NCBI RefSeq assembly: GCF_963678635.1
Contig: NC_087068.1
Location: forward strand, 40,197,649-40,261,648
DNA from: Symsagittifera roscoffensis
Lineage: Eukaryota; Xenacoelomorpha; Acoela; Convolutidae
Direction of reading: 5' to 3'
DNA: 64,000 nt
The number at the start of each line of letters is the position of its first letter. The first letter of the stretch is position 1. A model generated the notes under the pieces. That model had not been told where the DNA came from. It ran no database searches and worked only from the letters and a program-made list of their open reading frames with translations. Of this stretch, positions 34,331 through 46,400 are shown in pieces. Position numbers and translations under genes: made by a program.

Positions 34331-34707
34331 TTCTTGTCGCCGCTATAAAAGCAGTTTTCGACTCGTTTTGCATGAGATACAAATTATGCTGCTCCAGTTT
34401 GCAAACATAAAGGTTCAATACATGAGAACTGCAGAAAATTTTGCTAGATTATTTTAGTCAAAGTAGTGCAGTAGTTTTGATTTGTTTGCACAAAAGGATT
34501 TGCAAAGGTGAGGACAGAAAAATAGCTTCCGACTATAAATCTTTGCCACCGTTTTCAGCCAATGCAATCAGAACTATCTTTTTATCAAAAATTTTCCAAA
34601 TAATCGACATGAATTATCTCTGTAATCAAGTACAACACTGTCTCCTCGTCTTTCAGTGCATCATGATTAGCATTGACGTTTTTCATCATACTCATCTTTT
34701 CAATAAT

Positions 34708-34832
34708 TAAACATTGTTTGATCCCTGTCGAGGTCGTCTATTGCTTCTTTTTGCATCAAAAAATCCCGAATTCGAGCTCATCCTCATCGAAATTTAGATT
34801 GACTGTTTTTTCGAACTTTCAGTGAAATTGGT
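34708..34832 (-). pseudogene. Decayed inverted copy of exon 2 of the six-exon gene
   Basis: The minus strand matches 44,178-44,302: the acceptor context GCAGCTCAG is conserved, NFDEDELEF corresponds to NFNENELEF, and the tail (GACGACCTCGACAGGGATCA) is nearly the same. The copy has an in-frame stop soon after DELEF, a frameshift, and TT instead of GT at the donor position. It therefore cannot act as an exon. Confidence 0.65.
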
Positions 34833-34849
34833 CTGAGCTGCAATTTAAC

Positions 34850-37800
34850 TGGCCTGAATGCTTTGTGGTTTTCAGCTGAAGAACCAGCACCGTTGCTAGC
34901 GTTAGTATCAGTAGCGGCACATACTAGAAGTACGAGGAAAAATTTCCTTCAACCTTTTAATAAACAGTCAGTGTTTGCGGTTCGACGATGGTCGGCAACT
35001 GAACTCAATTGTTTTTGTTCATTTCACCCACAGGTTTAGAGTTGGTGTCTGTAAGAAAGTAATGTTATCATGTCGTCATAGATTCCTATTTGAGCTTAGA
35101 TCTGCATAACATAGATCATTTTTGGAGCATACTAGAGATAATTTGTCCCTACGATAGGAGTGTTTCTGAAATTTTCAAGGTTTCTATCGGAAGTGGAAAA
35201 ACATCATTTATAAATTTAATAATTAAATCCAATCAGTAACTGTTGAAACTGGAAAATCAAAAGTAAAGAGTAACTTGCTCTCTGATCGTTTTAATTAATA
35301 CTCAGTCCTGTGTAGGAATTATTCGCAATACTTTGTGGTTATTTATGCCTTTTTTGAGGGTTATACTTCGCATCGTGTTTAATTCCTACACTTTTAGTAG
35401 TGCTTGTTTTGAAAAGACAAAAGTCTGCACAAACTGATAGAATGTAAAGCATACGGAAAAATACCACAAGCTGTATGAGGAAAGTTATTCGTCTGCGGTA
35501 TTTATAAAAATTGTTCAAAGTCAAATTCATGATTTTTCCTACTTGCACTAAGGTTGCTATCACCTGTGAGCACAAAATTCCACTGTGAGAAAATTTCACA
35601 TCAAATTATTTAAACGCGGCAAGCATGCACTTTGTGGAGAGCTCGCTAAAAATGCGCATTATTGGTTTCAATGTGCGAAGATATATCAAACTAATCAAAG
35701 TTTCAAAGCAGGAAGATGATGTCAAAACATTAAAAATTGTATGTGACAGAAAACAATTTTTTTTCCTGTTAGTTTATTTGTATTTCTAAATATTCACCGG
35801 GAAATTTGTCAAAGAACATGCATAACTTTTTCAATATTTTTTGATCTGGTGTTTCCTATGTTTTTATTTGTTAATTTTATTTTTTGATCACCGTTCTTAT
35901 ACGCGGAGGGCTTGCTAACAGAGCGCAGGATTGATTTTGATGTGCAAATGTTTGATCTCCGTAAATTATCTTCGTAGATGACATAAGTAAAATAATAATT
36001 TTTTTTTGTTATACCGAAATTAAAACAACTCATTTCATGAACAAAAAAATAAAAAAACTTTTCAAAGAAACTGACTTATAACTGATAGTATTTGATCAGT
36101 ATTCTTATGCTTAAAAACTTTATACTTTAACTCAAAAATTCCGTGTTTTATTTTGTTTTAAACTGATAGTATTTGATCACTATTCTTATGCTAAAAAGCT
36201 GTGTAATTCAATTCGAATACAAAAACTATTGCAATAACCAATGTTGTATGGATTAAAACCACGAAAAAGTGTTTCCAAAAAACTGTTATTTTTCTTGTGA
36301 TTGTTTTTTTAAAAAGCCCGTCAAGTATTACAAAAAATAAAACCTTAACTGTCCGATGCGAAAGCTAATTTCTGTTTTACGAAAAACTATCTGTTTTTGA
36401 AAGCTAAACAATGCTTTAGGCTACAAGGATAAAAAAATTTTAGGTACCAAAAAACCATACCATAAAGAAGAGTAGAATAACTTGATTTGAAAAGAAAAAG
36501 AAAACAGAGGTGAACATGTCTCAACAAAATTGTTTATGCTCATGATATTGCAAATACAAAAGCTATTTTGCTTTTTATTTCTGATTTTGATGATATGAAC
36601 CCCATTTTTTGCAGGGTCACGATGAAAGACTCCCACATATTAAGTGTTTTTCTGTTTGATGTGTTATTGAAAAAATAACTGAAATCAATACGGAAAAAAA
36701 CAATTACCTTACTAACTAAATAATTTGTTTGCAGGTCTCCGTTAAATTTTGTCCTGTCTGTAAGTAAAGAAATGTGAGTAGCAAGACTGCTTTTTTAAAA
36801 TATACGTAGTGATTAACTGTGCTTGAACGTTTTTTTGTATGTCAATTTTTTGCTCGTATTTATGTTTGATTATATGTTTGTATTTATAAAGCATGTAAAA
36901 AAGTGTGCATTTATCTAGTTCGTGTAGGTTGTCTGCGAAAATGTACAAGGAACTTACGTGGTTGATGTACGAATGTCTGTACGATTGAATGCGTTGGTGT
37001 CTGTATGATATGTAAATTGTGTACACAATCAAATGTACTCATGCATGTGTGCCCAAAACTAGAATTTTCCAATTGCATGTGTCTTAAGTTTCTAGTTCAT
37101 TTTGATTGTTATAAATTTTGATTTGTTGTAAAATTTTATCTATCTAAAAAAAAATTCCGGTACGAATCTAAATAAAAAACAGGGTTTTAAAGCCTAAGAA
37201 ATTGGGTCACTACAAATAGAACTAAATCCCAAGTCAGATGTGGATATACTTTTCTAGAGAGTTCACTTCACTAGGTACTATAGATGTACTATGAATGCTT
37301 CTGTGTGCGCGTGCCCATGCGATGTAAGTAGAATTGTTTTTTTTTCATGTCTCTAGGTGATGCTTTGATGTATGTTTAAAAGTGGTTTATCAAAAAAATT
37401 AAACGTAAGTTTGGGTGAACGCATGGGCTCACCGAAACAGTATGTATTTTACGTTTCTATGTTATTGTGTACGCGTAGCTACTCAATTATGTGTCTATTA
37501 AGCCAACTTGAGACATGCAATTAAACTTCAAACAAAAAACAAACATTTTTTTCTGAATTGTCTGGAAAATGCAGGGTTATTACTCTAGATACTTTATAAG
37601 TACAGAAATTACCAGATACTTGCGTATGGATTGGCAAGATATGTATGGCCGTTTGAAAGTATGTGTTGGATAGTTATGTAGTTTTGTTTACTTAGAACTT
37701 TTTCTATAGATGTTTTCTGTAATTCGCTCACCAATAACGTAAGATACAAATATTTTCAATAATCAGAAGTATGACTATTTACCCAAATTTAGCAAAAAGA

Positions 37801-40800
37801 TTCTAGAATACTAACTATACACTAATAATGTAAATCACATACTAGATACATAATGTGTAAGTGTGAAAGTTTTCACGTATGTGATCATAACTATCTGGAC
37901 AATTATTTTCTACGCCTGAGTTGTTTGTAAAATTGTAATTATGTTAGTCTGTAACAAAAGCGTTTTCATGCGCTTTTTTAATGTATGTATTATACTAGAT
38001 ACAAAAAGTAAAATTGTGAATTTTTGGACGCGTTTGATCATAACTCGCTGGACAATTTTTTAGTTTCAGTTGTTTTTGAATATTTATTTATGTTAGTTTG
38101 TATCAACAGCGCTTTCATGTGATTTTTATTGTATGTTTAATCTCGTGTTTTTTTGTTTAAAAAGTATTCTTTTACATGCTAAAGGAAACACTTTGAGACA
38201 CGAGGCTACAGCTAGAAGTACAACTAAAGTCGAAACTTTGTCTTACTGCTCATCTACTTGGCTGAAAAAATTCAGAGTATTACACAAGTTACTATAAATG
38301 GGTCTTCCAAGGACCAGATACTACAGTTCTACTTTTGTCTACCTGTGGCTTCAATTACGTATTTGATAAATTTAATTGTATGCTATCTTTTAAATTCTTT
38401 TGTTCCTTTTTAATAACGTTATCGTTGTATAACTTCCTTTAAGCGTTTAACAAAATAATTTGATACGTATAATTGTTGTTAATTGCTAAAATATCTAGAA
38501 GACTCTAAAGTTCTGCTACAGATACAATTTAGACACTGAATAGTTTTTGGGAACTTACTAAATCTTTTGCAGAAATTTGAATATAAAGAACCATTTTTGC
38601 TTGAGGCTAAAGTGTCCATTAATTTTGTTTGCATAATTTGAAAAAATGAAAAGTGATTTCAGTACTATGTTTTAATGCGGAGTTTTTTTGCATCATTTTT
38701 GAGAAAACTAATCTTCCTTTCAATATGTGTAGAGAAAGGAAATTTTACCTAAATGTATGATGTCATGGCTTGCTAAAAACTATTTCACGGATTTAACACC
38801 ACACTTTATTCAGTTATATCCTCATTTAAAACTGTTCACGATTTTGAATATATATATATTTTTCAGTTTAATCTCGGTGGTTTTTTCAGCAATACAAGTT
38901 ACTCTGCTAAAAATGAGATATTTCAATGAAGCTATGAGCGATTGTACTTCTTAATGCAACCGTTCTTCCTCTTTAACTTAGGAAGTATAAGATCAGTGAA
39001 CATGCTGCTTGAGGTTTTTGAAAATTTTAATTAGAATTCCGGTAGCCAATTTATTTTCTTAACGATTCTTAAGATATCTTGGTAGGTTTCCTTTATCGGA
39101 GTTTCACATCGTCTTAAGCTTTCTTATAAAAATTTTCCCAACATTAACTGTTAAAAAAAGTCATTATTTGATAAATTCTCTAAATTTGTTTTCAGTTTTG
39201 ATTGTTAAGGCTGCTTTCTTGATAGAAACTCTTATTGCATTTCAAACTCAGCAGTCTTGACGGTCAAAATTTGAGTGTCAAGACTGCTAAAATTGAAATC
39301 GGATAAGATTTTCTATCAAGAAGGCAGCCTCAACAATCAAAACTGAAAACAGAATTAAAAAACTTATCTGATAATGAGTTCTTAGCAGTTTTGTTTGAAA
39401 AAAAATTACCAAGAAAGCTCAAGACGTGCAACTCAGAAATTTGAAGATAAAGAACCATTTTTGCTTGAGGCTAAAGTGTCCAATAATTTTGAGGGAAACC
39501 TACCAAGATGTCTTAAGAATACTTAGCAGCATGTTCACTGATCTTGTACTTCCTAAATTAATGGGGGAAAATGTTTTCTTTAAGAAGTACAATCGCTCAA
39601 AACTTTTTAAAAAGATCTCAGAGTAACTTAGAATGCATGAAATTGCCACCGAGCCTAAATTGAAAAAAAAAAACCATTCAATATCGCTAGCAGTCTAAAA
39701 TTAGGAATTAGGATATAACTGAACAAAGTGTGGTGTTAAAGCCTTGAAATAACTTTAAGCAAGCCATGACATCATACAATTAAGTAAAATTTCCTTTCTT
39801 TACACAGATTGAAAGGAAGATTCTTTTCTCAAAAGTGATGCAGAAAAACTCCGCATTAAAACATGGTACCTTAATCACTCTTGATTTTTTCAAATTGTGC
39901 AAAAACAAACTTGATTCAAGTAAAAATGTTAGACACTTAAGCATCAAGCAAAAATGGTTCTTTATCTTCAAATTTATGCAAAACATTTTTCGTAAACTTC
40001 AAAAAATTTGCAGAAAAAAGAAAAAACCTAATGTACTGAACCTCCTAAGTGTAAAATTTCTCACAAACACTTCAATAAAAATTTATGCAAACACACACAC
40101 ACAATTTCATGATGTATATTTGCTACTTGTGGGGTATGTATGTTAAATTTGTAGCAAAACTTTAGAGTCTTCTAGATAATTTAGCAATTAACAACAACTA
40201 TACGTATCAAACTGTTTTGTTAAATGCATAAAAGAAGTTATACAACGATATTGTTATACAAAAACAAACAAACCAGGATAAATATATTGGAACCAAAGAA
40301 TAGAAAAGATAGCATACATTTCAATTTACACTAATCAAATACGTAAGCGAAGCCACAGGTAGACAATAGTAGAACTGTAGTATCTGGTCCATGGAAGTCC
40401 ATGTATAGTAACTTGTGTAGTACTCAGCAAGACGAAGTCTGGTCTATACTTGTATTTCTAACTATAGCTGAGTGTCTCAAAGGGCTTCGTTTAGCATGTA
40501 GAAATACATTTTCATGAAAAATACAGAAGACTTAACATACATTAGAAAGCACTTGAAAATGCTGTTGTTACAAACTAACTTCAATGAAAATATACACACG
40601 TACAAACTCAAACGTAGAAAAAATCGTCCAGAGAGTTATGATCTCAAGCTTGCAAAAATTCATACTTTTACAATATGTATCTAGTATGTGAAGTACATTA
40701 ATAGTGCCTAGTTAGTAACCTAGAGTCTTCGAGTTAGTTTTGAGTAAGTAGTCATACTTCTGATTGAAATTAATTTTTTCTTTAATTATTGGTAAGCACT

Positions 40801-43160
40801 TGGCAAAAAACATCTATAGACAAAATTCCAAAAAAACCTAAGTCCATAACTACCAAGCACACACTTTCAAAGGACCGTACATAACTTGCCAACCCATACA
40901 AAAGTATCTGGTACTTTCTGTAATTATGTACTATCTAGAATAATAACTTGCATCATGCAGACAATTCAGAAACAATTTGCTGGTTTTTTTATTCAAATTT
41001 AAATACATGTCTTAAGCTGGCTGACCAGACGCATAATTGAGTAGCTATTTGTATAAATTAACATAAAAACATAAAATACATACTGTTTCGGTGAGCACAT
41101 GCATTCACTCATACCTGCGGACAGCTTTTTGATAAACTACAGTTAAATACACATCGAAGCATTACCTAGAGACATGAAAAACAAATCTAGCAAAGGCGCA
41201 AACACATAGAAACTTATAGATAAACATCAAATAACTTATAGATAGATAAATTTTCATAAATACAACAAACAACCAAAAAGACTTGCATATAAAAGACACA
41301 TGAACAAACCTGGGCGCAAGTGCATGAGTACACTCAATTGTTCACACAATTTGCAGATATCATACAGATGCTAATGCATACAATAAAACAGACACACAAA
41401 TATCAAACACATATTTTTAGTGTAGAACTAAACAGACAAGCCTACACTCATTAGATACCGGCACACTTTTAAATGCATAGTACGTTCAATTATTCAATCA
41501 AACATTTATCCAAGCAAACAAATGGACACACATAAAAATACCCTCAAGCACATTGCATCAAAACGGAGACTTACAAAAAATTCATACTAATAACTTTTCT
41601 TAAACTACATACAGGACAAAATATACGCAGGCATGCTATCACATTGATCAATTGATATGGTAAGCATATGGTAAGCAATCGCTTCTACCAGCAATCGTTT
41701 TTCGTTATCTACAAAATTATGACCTTTGTAGCGTAAAGCATTGTTTAGATTGTTAAAACAGACAGTTCCTCGTGAAAAATGGGGTAATCAGTTTTTGCAT
41801 AGGATATTTAAGGCATTGTTTTTATATTACGTGACAGGCTTTTAAAAATAAATTCATAAAAACCTGATAGCTTACTTGAAAAAAAGTTTCGTATTTTTAA
41901 TGTTTAATTTTTTGAATGATTATTAAAATACATAGTTTTTAAGAACAAGATCTGTGATCAAATACACACAATTATAAAACAAAAAAAAACCGGAAACATC
42001 AGATTTGAGATGTCTATGATAAAAAAAAATTGTTTTAATTTTGGTATATCAATGAAAAAATAAAATTTTAACGTTTTTTATTAACCTGTAAAATTGATAT
42101 AGATCAAACATTTGCTCTTTGAAACCAAACCAGCACTTTGTTAGCAAGCTCTCCACGTAAAGGAACATTGATCAAAAGTTGCAATTGAACGATAAAAAAA
42201 TTGGACACATCAGATTTAAAAATATATTGAAAAATTATTGCAGGCTAACTTCAAAAACATAAAAAGAAACGATGAAAAGTTTCCGCTGAATTTTTAGAAG
42301 AACATTTTAAATTTGCCAGGAAAACTTTCCTTTCTCTATCTTCTTTTATTTCATTTGTTCTGACATCAGTTGATTTCTTCCTGCTGTGCAACTTAGAATA
42401 ATTTTATATACCTTTGCACATTGAAACCAACCCTGCGCTTTGTTAGCAAGCTATCCAAAAGTTTGCCTGCTCGTTGCAATTAAGTTATATGATGTGAAGT
42501 TTTCTCACAGTAGACTTTTCTGCTGGGTGATAGCAACCTGAGTGCCATTTGGAAAGATCACAGATTTGAATGTAAACGATATTGATTAAGACCCCAGACT
42601 AAGTTTCCTCATACAACTTATGGTAGCTTTTCGTATGCTTTACATTCCATCAGTTTAAGCAGAGACTTTCGCTTTTCAAAACCTGCAATACTAAAAATGT
42701 AGGAATTGAGAACGATGCTAAGTATATATCCTACAGAAGACATAAATAACCTCAAATTGCCAATAATTCCTTCACAGGACTGAGTAGTAAACAAAACGAT
42801 CTGAGAGCAAAATACCTTTCAACAGTTGCTAATTGTATTTAAATTTTAACTGCAAATTCGATGTTTTTCAAAATTTGATCGAAAGCTTGAAAACTTCAAG
42901 ACAAAATCCTACCGTAGAGACAAAAATGCATAATTCCATCAAAAGAAAAAAATATCGGAAAGCTGATCAATGTTATGCAGCTCCGAGCCCAACAAAGAAA
43001 GTATGACGACGTGATATGTTTCTTTCTGTTAGACACAATTTCTAATCCTGTGCATTAAATGAACAAAAAAATGAGTTCAGTTGCCAATCACCGTCGAAGC
43101 TCAAACTCTGACTGTTTATTAGAAGATTGTAAGAAACTTTTTCCACGTATTTCTAGTATG
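34850..43160. other. Palindrome interior, no gene seen
   Basis: Both inner arms were read on both strands. ORFs are short, AT-driven and not conserved between arms. Local features are TATGT/TGTATG-rich patches near 36,820-37,500 with inverted counterparts at 41,000-41,500, and CTTGAGGCTAAAGTGTCCA-type words present in direct (38,600 and 39,460) and inverted (39,930) copies around the core. Confidence 0.5.
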
Positions 43161-43341
43161 TGCCGCTACTAGTTACTACGTTTTCTTTTAAAATATTAGG
43201 ATTTAGGTTTTAGGATAGGTATTGAGTATTACGTTTTTGTATAGTAGCGTTGATGTGTAATATTGATATTTTGTGTAAGTGTATGGTTATGATTATCTGA
43301 TGATTGTTTGATTGTGACCTTGACCATTTCAGTTGCGAAAA

Positions 43342-43484
43342 ATGACAGCGACAGCATCTAATCATTTAACATTGACACAAATGGAAGCGGACAATCAGAC
43401 TCGTTGCTATTTTTTAGATGGAAAAGCAAACAAAAAATTTACTTCATTGCTTTTAAAAGATGTGATTGATGTTTTATCATGGAG
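43342..43484 (+). CDS. Candidate exon 1 of the six-exon gene
   Basis: The ATG at 43,342 has AAA just upstream and follows a CCATTTCAG acceptor ending at 43,332, which would leave a short 5' UTR in this exon. Reads MTATASNHLTLTQMEADNQT and on to LLLKDVIDVLSW, then AG before a GTATGA donor (phase 2). It lies in the unique insert of the right palindrome arm. Confidence 0.5.
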
Positions 43485-46400
43485 GTATGATACCTTGTAC
43501 AATGGTTCCTAGTTGTTCCTTGTTTTTTAGATTGTGATTCATCAGATATTTGTTTTATTGACATTTGAAACTGAAAAAATTGAAATTGAAGAGAATAATC
43601 CACACGAAAGAGATTGAACGACACGAACGGTCTAATAGACTTCATCTCAGCGAGTCTAGTGACGGATCTGGATGAGTTATATCAATTTTTGTTGGATTGC
43701 AAAATTGGACTGAGTCGTAAATTTTACGACCTGGGAGAAAAATACTTTTCTTTTGTGCTTTTTCGGCTTCAACAATTGCTTAAATATTTAACTGCAAAAT
43801 CAATGTTTTTCAACATTTGATCGAAAGCTTGAGAATTTCAGAAAAAAACGCTACCGTAGAGACAAGTTATTCTTAATATGCTCTAAAGTTGATCTATGTT
43901 ATGCAGATCTGAGCTCAAACTAGAATTTTTGATTACATAACGTTTCTTTGTTACAGACACCAATTCTAACCCTATGCCTAAAATGAAGTTAAAAAAATTG
44001 AGTTCAGTTGCCGATCACCGTCAAACCGCAAACTCTGACTGTTTATTACAAGAATGAATGAAATTTTTCCTCGTACTTCTACTATGTGCCGCTACTAATA
44101 CTAACGCTAGCATTGGTGCTGATTCTTCAGCTACAAAACCACAATAAAGCAATCAGTCAAGTTAAATAGCAGCTCAGACTTCCTTCACTGAAAAGTCGAA
44201 AAAAGAATCAATCTAATTTCAATGAAAACGAACTCGAGTTCCTGGATTTGTTGATGCGAACAAGAAAAGCAATGGACGACCTCGACAAGGATCAACCAAT
44301 GGGTAAATATCGAAAAAATGATAATCATTGATGCGCTGAAAGCCGAGAAAACCATGTTGTACTTGAATACTGAGATAATTGCTGTCGATTCTGCTGACCT
44401 AGTAAAATGACAACGTAAAAATTAGTGGAACGCAAGTTCAACACAATCAACAAAATTGCTTCAAACAGGAGCAGATAGTTATTTTTTTTGTGCCATTAAC
44501 TTGTTTTAGTCAATCGTTTCATCCTTCAAAACCGGAAGTTTTATGCCAACTTTTTTTTATAAAGATAGTTTTGATTGAACTTTTGGAAAACAGCGGCCAA
44601 CATTTATAGTTAGAAGCTATTTTTCTGTCTTTTGAAAAATCCTCTTCTATGCAAACAAATCAAAACTAATGCACTACTTAAATTTAAAGAAACTTAGGTT
44701 TGATTGAGATAAATTAGCAACATTTTCTGCAGTTCTCATGTATCGAATTTTTATATTTAAAATTATTTCAGATTTCATGCATAACAAATTGAAAAATGCT
44801 TTTATAGCGGTGGCAAGAACGGTTGATTTATGCACCAAACCATCCATCCATCTAGCGATCCATCTATCAGAGGACTAATCAATTATAACAATCACCCAAT
44901 GAATTATCTATCCAACCATCTGACCTGTTTTTCTATCATCCAATATTATAGCCAGCCCTCTATCAAAGCATTCTTTCATTCATCAAGTAAAAAAAAATCC
45001 ATCCATCGAGCCAGCACTCAAGCAAGACATTCCTTTATCTAGACACTTATCAACCATTACAACAATCAGCAACCTATCCAGCTACACATCCTTCAATCGA
45101 TCAACCATCCAGCCATCCAGTTTTCCAGCGAGTCATCCAGATATCTATCCAACCCTCTTCTCATTCAGACATCAAGCCATCCAACCAGCAATTCAGCGAG
45201 TTGTATGTCGTCCATTTGTATCCAGCGATCCATTCGTCCCTCCAGACCTCCATCGGTTCATCAATCTACCTGTCCATCAACTGAATTTTCAATTAGGCCA
45301 ACTATCCATCAATCCATCTTTGCCTCTCTTGATTCCTTGCTCTGTTCATCTTTTTATGCAGTGCATGCTAGCAAGTTTGGTGCTAGCCTACAAAATCTTC
45401 AAGTTTGGTATAAGTGCGATCACTCGGTATGTATAGATAACATTAGTTACACAGAAGGATCATTAGTCTTATATTTGGATTTTTAGTTATCAGAAGGATT
45501 CATTTGTTATATATCGAATTCATCAGTTATAAGTAGAGATCATTAGCCATACATTAGGATTTTTAGTTATACATATGGGTTCTTAATTATATGAAAGAAT
45601 CAAAAGTGATACACATGGATCATTAGTGTTACTCACATAGAATTTGTTAATTCTAAGGATAATTTGGTAAGCATAGGGATTGTTGTTTATAGAGAAGGAT
45701 CAATCATTACACTTAGGGATCATAAGTTATACTCAGAGATCTCTAGCTATCACAGAGGTTATTTATTTATGTAAAGAAAGGGATCATCAGTTATCTATCG
45801 AACTCATCAGTTATACTTAGGGATCATTAGTTACACATAGGTTACACATAAGTTACACATAGGGATTATTAGTTTTACATAGGATTTTTTACTTATGCAC
45901 ATGGATCGATAGTTATAGGTAAGGATAAAAAATTAGATTAAGTAGGGACCAGTTTTTGTGTATAGGATCATTAGTTATGGTCAGAGATCATTAATTATGC
46001 TTAGGGTTAATTAGGAATCATCTACTAGCCATGACGAAATGAAGCAAAAATTTAAAAAAAAAATTGAAATTGATTTGAAAATTTTCAGAAAAAATTTCTG
46101 AAAAGTATTTTTTGAGAAACAAATTTTGAAAAAAAAACTTGAAAAAAAATTTTGGGAAAAATTTAACATAGGTACCATTGAAAACCACTACCTAATGCAT
46201 AGGGACTATTGGTTGTCATACTCTATTGTCATACATGCAAAATAATACATGTGGACAATTGCTTGTCAAACTCCATTGTCATCACATAGAAGAACAACCC
46301 CCCCCCGATCCCAGTGTAAAAAATGCATACTACTGTGCGAACTGTTCCACAAAAACACTCAATATCTTTTGATTTTCGTTTTACTGTCGAGTAAATGATT

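Larger units (their letters stand above)
42830..44120 (+). repeat. Right-arm duplication flanking a unique insert
   Basis: 42,839-43,165 and 43,786-44,105 are similar in the same orientation (for example TTTGATCGAAAGCTTGA, CTACCGTAGAGACAA, AACTCTGACTGTTTATTA, TGTGCCGCTACTA). The left palindrome arm has only one copy (about 34,900-35,270). The intervening 43,166-43,785 has no partner in the left arm and contains the presumed first exon. Confidence 0.7.
32810..46330. repeat. 13.5-kb imperfect palindrome (palindrome 2)
   Basis: The left arm 32,810-39,261 is matched, inverted, by 39,277-46,330. Checked pairs include: 39,188-39,261 with 39,277-39,350 (core, spacer about 15 bp); 38,160-38,370 with 40,325-40,510; 34,860-34,920 with 44,085-44,145; 34,440-34,550 with 44,590-44,690; the ATCC arrays; and the outer ends, where CACACTGGGAAGGGGGG (32,838) mirrors CCCCCCCGATCCCAGTGT (46,302). 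Arms carry many substitutions and indels. There is no transposase, and neither end shows an obvious target duplication. The right arm contains the first two exons of the gene at 43.3-61.1 kb; the left arm holds a decayed copy of one of them. Confidence 0.85.

Noticed and set aside
32810-46330. Palindrome 2 as terminal inverted repeats of the nearby Polinton
   Set aside because: It lies 15 kb upstream, shares no sequence with the Polinton genes, and the six-exon gene and an assembly gap lie between.
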